DNA from: Sporisorium sorghi
Taxonomy: Eukaryota; Basidiomycota; Ustilaginomycetes; Ustilaginales; Ustilaginaceae
Assembly: GCA_023212695.1 (NCBI GenBank)
Contig: JALCCG010000313.1
Span: 1-23,613 of the forward strand
Length of the DNA: 23,613 nt
Direction: 5' to 3'
Shown: positions 18,703 through 23,613 of the stretch, in pieces
Layout of the letters: every line of letters begins with the position of its first letter
Numbering within the stretch: the stretch's first letter is position 1
The notes under the pieces: model-generated
Told to the model about the DNA's origin: nothing
Database searches by the model: none
The model's input: only the letters and a program-made list of their open reading frames with translations
Program-made: the position numbers and the translations under genes

Positions 18703-19890
18703 ATGCGCCGCCTCCTCTCGCGGTCGATTGCCCCGTTCCACAGACACACAACCAGCGCTCGTTTCGGTCTCTGCCCTCTACCTCTTCGTCCAACAACAGC
18801 TCGATCGCTAGGCTCTTACAGTCATCGTAACCACTCATCTTCAAACATGCAGACGATCAAAAGTACCATCGCTGAGAACCTCGGCGTAGCTCCAACTCTC
18901 TCGGGCGACCCGCATCAGCTTGTCGACCCACAACACCGCTTCGATCTGGACCAGGTTGGCGATCTTTCTGGCAAAGTAGCACTCGTCACTGGAGGCTCGG
19001 AAGGGATTGGCTTCGGCTGCACACACACGCTCCTCAAAGCCAATATCGACAAGGTCTTTGTCCTCTCCATGTCGGAAGACATCATCTCTCAGGCCAAACA
19101 TGCTTTCGCCAAAGACGAGCAGCTTCCCCAGGACGCTGCCACCCGCATCGTCTGGAAGCAGTGCGATCTGACAGATTGGAAGCGGGTCCAGCAGGTCGCT
19201 CGCGAGGTCACCGACGAAACTGACCGCCTCGACATCTTGATCGCAAACGCTGCAAAGGGCATCATGACCCACGCGCTCGACCGTCACGGCATCGACTCGC
19301 ACATGTCCATCAACCACCTTGGACACGTCGTTCTCATCGACGCGCTGCTCCCGCTCCTCAACAAGACTGTCGAAAACCACCAGGCCCAGGTGCGAGTCGT
19401 GTCTCTCAGCTCCAATCTCGCCGCACAGGCGCCGAAGGAGGTCGAGTTCGTCGATGAGCAGGATTTCAAGACCGACGTCGGTCCGCAGGGCCTCTATGCA
19501 CGCACCAAGCTTGCCAACCTCCTCTTTTCTCGCTATCTCGATCGACACTACACGCAGGCAGGCGGCCACAGCGACGTCATCTTCAACGCTTGCCATCCCG
19601 GTGTCGTCGAGACGAGGCAGACCCAAGTCTGGATCCACGAGCCTTTCCCCATCTTGGGTTACGGCATGAACTTGCTCAACCCCATCAAGAAGGACATCTT
19701 CCAAGGCTGCGTTTCCGCCATGTACTGCGCCACTCAGCCTACGAAAGGCGGCAACCTCATCTGCCCTCCCGCTGTGCCAGAGCAAGGGCCAGAGAAAAGC
19801 CGCGACGAGCAGATGCAAGACAGACTCGCGCGTTTGTCCAAGCAGGTCATCGAAAGAGCTGGCGTGACATTGACTACCATTCCTGTGTAG
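18703..19890 (+). CDS. Short-chain dehydrogenase/reductase with probable mitochondrial presequence
   Basis: Intact 395-aa SDR, NAD(P)-dependent oxidoreductase; substrate unknown. Seen: Rossmann cofactor motif TGGSEGIG (residues 96-103), NAA at 182-184, catalytic Ser in SLSSN (about 236-237), Tyr265 and Lys269 in YARTK, and the post-catalytic CHPGVV. Overall resemblance is to the retinol-dehydrogenase/WWOX-like branch with a C-terminal extension. An ATG at 18847 would give a 347-aa protein without leader. The extra 48 residues from 18703 (MRRLLSRSIAPFHRHTTSAR...) are Arg/Ser-rich and lack acidic residues, as in mitochondrial targeting peptides, and the TATA position favours this start. Intronless. 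Localisation is inferred. Confidence 0.88.
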   Translation: MRRLLSRSIAPFHRHTTSARFGLCPLPLRPTTARSLGSYSHRNHSSSNMQTIKSTIAENLGVAPTLSGDPHQLVDPQHRFDLDQVGDLSGKVALVTGGSEGIGFGCTHTLLKANIDKVFVLSMSEDIISQAKHAFAKDEQLPQDAATRIVWKQCDLTDWKRVQQVAREVTDETDRLDILIANAAKGIMTHALDRHGIDSHMSINHLGHVVLIDALLPLLNKTVENHQAQVRVVSLSSNLAAQAPKEVEFVDEQDFKTDVGPQGLYARTKLANLLFSRYLDRHYTQAGGHSDVIFNACHPGVVETRQTQVWIHEPFPILGYGMNLLNPIKKDIFQGCVSAMYCATQPTKGGNLICPPAVPEQGPEKSRDEQMQDRLARLSKQVIERAGVTLTTIPV

Positions 19891-20440
19891 CCAGACGAGA
19901 GCTCAAAGCTGCAATCCTAAGCGAGCGATCTCCCCAACCATGCCGACTCGGCGCTGTACAAGCGCTCCCATTTGTACTGGCCAGAGCATCAAGTCGAGGT
20001 GAAGCCTTGAGTAACAAGTAGCACTCGTCGAGACTGTGAGCAAGTGTTCTCCGTCACCTATTTCAAGATTGACTTTTGCCGCATCAGAGACGCTGGCCAT
20101 GTCAAAGACGTTTTGAACATACACACGCCGAAGGCAAGGAGAGCGACGGCTTCTCGTGTCTCCTTTACCCGAAGCTGGAAACGAGGACAAGACGCCAACG
20201 CTAAGACTGCTGTTACCCTATAGGGTTGAACTTGGTGAAGGGGGGGGGGGGGATGACGAGCAGAATCTTTGCCATGTTGAGACGCTTGTAGGCGAGACGC
20301 ACTTGATCCCCGCGAGCAGTGCTTTCCATACAGCCCAAAATCACCCAAGTCGTAGTACTCGATGCACGATGGAGTTCGACAGTCCATATACGACGGCGGT
20401 GAGCCTAACGATGGCAACACCAATCAGGACACCAGGCGAC
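19891..20440. other. Gene-free interval with a G13 run
   Basis: About 0.55 kb. A minus-strand frame at 19903-20190 and a short minus-strand segment near 20240-20290 reading LAYKRLNMAKILLVIP look somewhat protein-like but cannot be tied to a family or joined without repairing the homopolymer, so no gene is called. Confidence 0.4.
20240..20252 (+). repeat. G13 homopolymer
   Basis: Thirteen consecutive G. Such runs are prone to slippage and to length error in sequencing. Confidence 0.95.
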
Positions 20441-20933
20441 CTAAGCGGGTTGCCGCTCGGCATCGTTATCGTAGGGGACCGAATCACCATAGGCTAAGAT
20501 GCCTTGAATGCCGTCATGGAAGATGACGGGCATATCGACGGCATACTCCACGCCCATCCTCGCCGTTGCTTCGAGCTCGAGCGGCTTACCTTTGTATGAG
20601 TCCGGGTGGACGCCGACTATGACAAACTGGCCATCCTCATGCGACTGGTCGTCGAGCACGACAAAGGAGACGAACGTGTACGTGGTCCGCTTCTCGAAGA
20701 GCTCCGGATAGACGTAGTCGCGCGTGAGCTGGAACGGCGTCCAGCCGACGAAGTCGCCCGAGATGGGCGTCAGCTTGATCTTCCCGTCGAGGCCATCGTT
20801 GACGATAGCGGCTTGCTCGGCGGCTCCGGCATTGCGCCTCGATCCAGTCGGCAGGGAAGGGCCGCGATGCTGTGGTGAAGAGCGGCACATGCTTCACGTC
20901 GATCCAGGGTTGTTCGGGCGCTGGAGAAGTCAT
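20441..20933 (-). pseudogene. Once-shifted ORF of unknown function
   Basis: Minus-strand reading from the ATG at 20933: TSPAPEQPWIDVKHVPLFTT...PADWIEAQ, then a frame change near 20850 and continuation in the next frame: GAAEQAAIVNDGLDGKIKLT...FVGWTPFQLTRDYVYPELFE...TYTFVSFVVLDDQS...DSVPYDNDAERQPA and a TAG at 20441. The span is 493 bp; removing one surplus base gives exactly 164 codons. Codons end mostly in C/G. The sequence upstream of 20933 stays open to an acceptor-like TTTGCGCAG near 21030, so a further 5' exon is possible. No signal peptide; no family recognised. Read as a 163-aa protein gene damaged once, or as a sequence error. Confidence 0.55.
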
Positions 20934-22278
20934 CGCAGCGGTTTCGGCAGCTGGCGGTGATGGCTCGGGCGTGATGCTTGGCAAAGAGGGAAGGATCAGA
21001 TGGTCCTTAGAAGCTGAGCTGTGGCGCCTGCGCAAACCAAGCGATCAGTAGTCTATCTTGGATTGGCCAAAAAACCTAATCAAACGTGTTCCTTGACGTT
21101 TTGCCCCTCTGTGGATTCATTGACGCCTCTGCCGAGCTGAATGCGGTCCCTTGCAATCTCGTGACCATCTGATCCATCACGTATCGAGCAGCCCTGAGCA
21201 GCCCCTGTGGTACTTCTTCGAATCCTGCTGTACTGCGAACGCATCGGACCGATGCAGAAGAGCCAGTGTCGCCTTGCTTTTCAAAGAATCGTAAGTGCTG
21301 GTGGTCCAGCTATCATGCGATCTGCTGAGGTTGAACCATACTCGAAATTCTCGGTCAACATGTCCAACATTGCTGAAGCGAGGACGAGTAGCCACCAAGC
21401 GCCGCACAAGCAACTTCTGGGTTCGTTGTGCACTGACCGAGGAAGGATGCGGCTGGTATACGACTCTTGATCTGATGGTCTTCTCCCCACCTCTCTTCTC
21501 TGTCTGCGATATGGCAGTAACTGGTTGACCGGTTGGAAGACGATTCAGCCTACAAGATCTTTCAAACTCACAAAACGCCATGTTCTTTCGGGATTCCCAC
21601 GAGTAGGTTCTATCTGTGATGCCGGAGTAGCTATACCCCGACACGCTTCTATGCATGCGATGTTCCCTTGTCCTAAACATTGCCTGTTTAGGGATTGTTT
21701 GTGAATCTCATCGCCATTCATTCGATAGCTCTTGCATTACCTGAACGTGTACTAGGCATGGGCGCTCTTGTGTCGGTCAAGGCAGAGCAGCTCCCACGAT
21801 TGGTGGCAAGAATGCAAGCCACGATCCCTGCTAGAAGCCGCACCTAGTTACAGCAGGCACAGTCGCTTTCTCTCTCGGCCTTTGATGGTGAACGTGCCCA
21901 GCATTGCGCATGATCAGGCGGTGTAGCAAGCTTTTGTTGATCATTGCACTATCTGCAAGGCTCTAGTGATGATTGCAGGTTTGCCGTGGGGAAAACCGAG
22001 CCGAAGAGGCTGAACTGACCAAAAGAGCGGCTGCCAAAACCTGACTTCGTCTTTGGCTTTCCTTTGCGTCCTGTGGATTCTCTTCTCGGAAGCCTCCGCT
22101 CAGCTGTCCAGCATGGAGCAGCAGGACTCTGTGTTTAGACAGCTTGTATAGCTTTGTATGCCGCTGAGAATTGTACATAAGGAGCAGCCCCCAAACTTGC
22201 CCCTCGACATCTTCAAAAGACCTCACGTCCCTCTTCCATCTCAAGTCATCCCATCCCAGTCAGTACACGTCTTCTACC
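20934..22278. other. Gene-poor interval
   Basis: About 1.3 kb. The first 100 bp may be the 5' part of the minus-strand ORF. A 167-codon minus-strand frame at 21177-21680 has no recognisable features and mixed codon endings. The last part is presumably the promoter of the secreted-protein gene: TACATAAGG near 22174 is a possible TATA-like site about 100 bp before its ATG, followed by a pyrimidine-rich leader. Confidence 0.45.
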
Positions 22279-22994
22279 ATGCTGTCTAACCTTGTCACGC
22301 TCATTGCGGCCTCGCTGCTGGTGTTCCACTCGGCCCAGGTGACCGAGGTGCACTATGCCGGTAATTATGGCTCTTTGACTGCAACATCGGTAGCAGCTGA
22401 TGTCGCTCCAGAAGATGCAGAGGTGCTGCTCGACCCTGCAGACAAACACTTTGATGAAGCGGTCCCCTCGCAAAAGGCCGTTATCTTGACCAACCTCGTG
22501 CAAGCTATGTCACAGCACTGGCATGATGAGAATGGACCATTGGTAGATCGGTACGCTGCATATCTACCGCCTCCTGGTGCCGCCAACTGCAAGACAATGA
22601 AGATCGTGATCAATTGTCATTACGCAGCGATCACAATGTTTGTCCGGAAACATTTGGAACAGCGCGGTATAGCCCTCCTCAACATGTTTGGAGGAGATGC
22701 AAAAGTGGAAATTCCTGTCTGTGTTGAAGCCTGGGCCAACTCTGATGTGCCTGTCATGATCATCTCCAGAGCAGTCCAAACCACAGGCAAGTCGAGGGTT
22801 GCATTGATTGCATCGGGCAGAGGGAGCGACAAAACTACATCTTCAAGCTACTCATGGACAGATCTTACAACATGCGGATCAAAGTCACCGTCAGAGCACA
22901 GCTGTTCTGCTCCTGCAACAGCACATGTTATTCATACCCGACCTACCCCAAGGGTCCTCTACAGCAAGCTGCTCTTGACCCTGCCTTGCGGTGA
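22279..22994 (+). pseudogene. Putative secreted cysteine-containing protein, probably frame-shifted
   Basis: ATG at 22279 opens a frame with a classical signal peptide (MLSNLVTLIAASLLVFHSAQ, cleavage probably after residue 20) and a coherent soluble protein to about 22815. From there the same frame becomes a Ser/Thr-rich low-information stretch and runs on to 23151. A neighbouring frame from 22827 instead reads NYIFKLLMDRSYNMRIKVTV...LFCSCNSTCYSYPTYPKG and stops at 22994. Two surplus bases near 22825-22835 would join the halves into exactly 238 codons with six cysteines outside the signal peptide, an even number that suits a disulphide-bonded secreted protein. I know no family match. In a smut such a protein would be an effector candidate, but that is only inference. 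If the indel is false the gene may be intact. Confidence 0.5.
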
Positions 22995-23482
22995 TGCAGC
23001 CTCGTCCGTGGTCGTTATCGTTTCTCGAGACAAAGAGAACGGTGTGACCTCATATGAGGTCCGACCATGTGGCAAGGGTGATGTTTACCAATGCAAGATC
23101 GACACTGCCAATGAATGGATCCTGGCCGTGGGGGGTCTATATGCAACTTAGGGAAGATGAAATGCCACACATCGTAACAAAGTGCATTCTGGTAGCTTGT
23201 ATTGTTGCTCAACAGCATCCGAGCGATGATCTGGACAGGCTGTATGTCGACCATGCTGATGGCAACACACTCAATGACACCCACACCAATCTGCATTGGG
23301 TCATGCCAGCATTCAACACATGGAACATGGAGCGAAAGGAGAGGGACGGTTACTTCAGGGTCTATCTCACCAGATGCAAGAAGAACACCATAACAGTCAA
23401 GTTCCATGGTGTGGGACAACTCTCCTATGACAATTTTGAAATGGCAGGTTGGGTTTACAATCTTGTTGTGCACCTTGCCTAG
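22995..23482 (+). pseudogene. HNH endonuclease-like gene with AP2-like tail, frame-shifted
   Basis: The frame ending 23482 holds VDHADGNTLND (His codon at 23252-23254) and TNLHWVMPAFNTWN, matching the HNH_3 pattern vDHxdGdxxxN...NLrwVtPxxNxxN of intron- and phage-type homing nucleases. After it come GYFRVYLTRCKK, VKFHG and YDNFEMAGWVYNLVV, which match the strand-strand-helix layout of AP2 DNA-binding domains often fused to HNH_3. Upstream, in the preceding frame, SYEVRPCGKGDVYQC resembles the NUMOD4-like start YEVSxxGxVR of the same proteins. The two frames meet at the G6 run at 23130-23135, where one surplus G explains the shift. No ATG starts the upstream part, so the N-terminus is missing or fused to the preceding ORF. 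Nuclease activity is not shown. Confidence 0.6.
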
Positions 23483-23613
23483 CCCTAGCCCTAGGGCGTG
23501 GGCGGTAAGCGGTGTGAGACAGTCACGACCATACAGCCAAATGGGCACATCTGGCCAGGTGGAGGCGAGCCAGTGGTCAGCACAAAAGACACTGCTCCAG
23601 TGCTGCTACGGTT
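23483..23613. other. Right edge, no gene seen
   Basis: Short GC-rich stretch beginning with CCCTAGCCCTAGGG next to the HNH-like stop codon. No coding or RNA feature seen before the window ends. Confidence 0.5.

Noticed and set aside
18841..19818. 325-codon minus-strand frame antisense to the SDR
   Set aside because: Opposite strand of an intact SDR with all catalytic motifs; no independent evidence.
19903..20190. 95-codon minus-strand frame
   Set aside because: Some protein-like texture, but no family, no clear start and a G13 run upstream that prevents joining to other segments.
23481..23500. Telomere-like CCCTAGCCCTAGGG at the right end
   Set aside because: The unit is GCCCTA, not the perfect CCCTAA repeat expected of a TTAGGG telomere, and only about two and a half units exist. 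Not evidence of a chromosome end.
1..23613. tRNA, rRNA or CRISPR elements
   Set aside because: No cloverleaf with a credible B box, no rRNA core sequence and no spaced direct repeats were found by eye; a tRNAscan or Infernal run would be the decisive check.

Overview
The window looks like nuclear DNA of a basidiomycete fungus, most likely a smut (Ustilaginomycotina). Genes are GC-rich with C/G-ending codons, most lack introns or have a few of about 80-210 bp with GTRAGT donors, and core eukaryotic genes (SEC12, SET2, PAN3) carry the long low-complexity Pro/Gln/Ala tails usual in smuts. The species cannot be named from sequence alone.

Layout. 0-9 kb holds intact housekeeping genes: SEC12 (+, ER exit/COPII), SET2 (-, H3K36 methyltransferase), a 1.4-kb repeat-rich divergent spacer, and PAN3 (+, deadenylase adaptor). 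9.2-9.9 kb is a 5'-truncated, frame-broken alpha/beta-hydrolase remnant on the minus strand. 10.2-10.7 kb is a three-exon twin-CX9C gene that I read as an NDUFAF8-type complex I assembly factor. 10.7-12.1 kb has no gene I can support. 12.1-13.9 kb is an UNC-93-like transporter broken by at least six indels. 13.95-14.43 kb is another broken ORF (-), divergent from a two-exon conserved gene of unknown function (14.52-15.6 kb) whose 3' end also seems shifted. 16.2-19.9 kb holds three intact genes: an HSL-type alpha/beta hydrolase, a small TMEM254/DUF4499-like membrane protein with a 12-nt first coding exon, and a short-chain dehydrogenase with a probable mitochondrial presequence. 20.4-20.9 kb is a once-shifted unknown ORF (-). 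At the right end a putative secreted cysteine-containing protein (22.28-22.99 kb) is followed by a broken HNH endonuclease-like gene with an AP2-like tail (to 23.48 kb).

Two things stand out. First, coding damage is very uneven: about 9.7 kb of conserved coding sequence has none, while seven other loci carry about 15 lesions, most explained by 1-2 surplus bases. Either there is a block of young pseudogenes or the assembly has local insertion errors. Second, the HNH/AP2-like reading frame at the right edge is a mobile-nuclease signature not expected in ordinary fungal nuclear sequence.

No operon logic applies. The intact genes serve secretion, chromatin, mRNA turnover, respiratory complex assembly and general metabolism, with no shared pathway visible.
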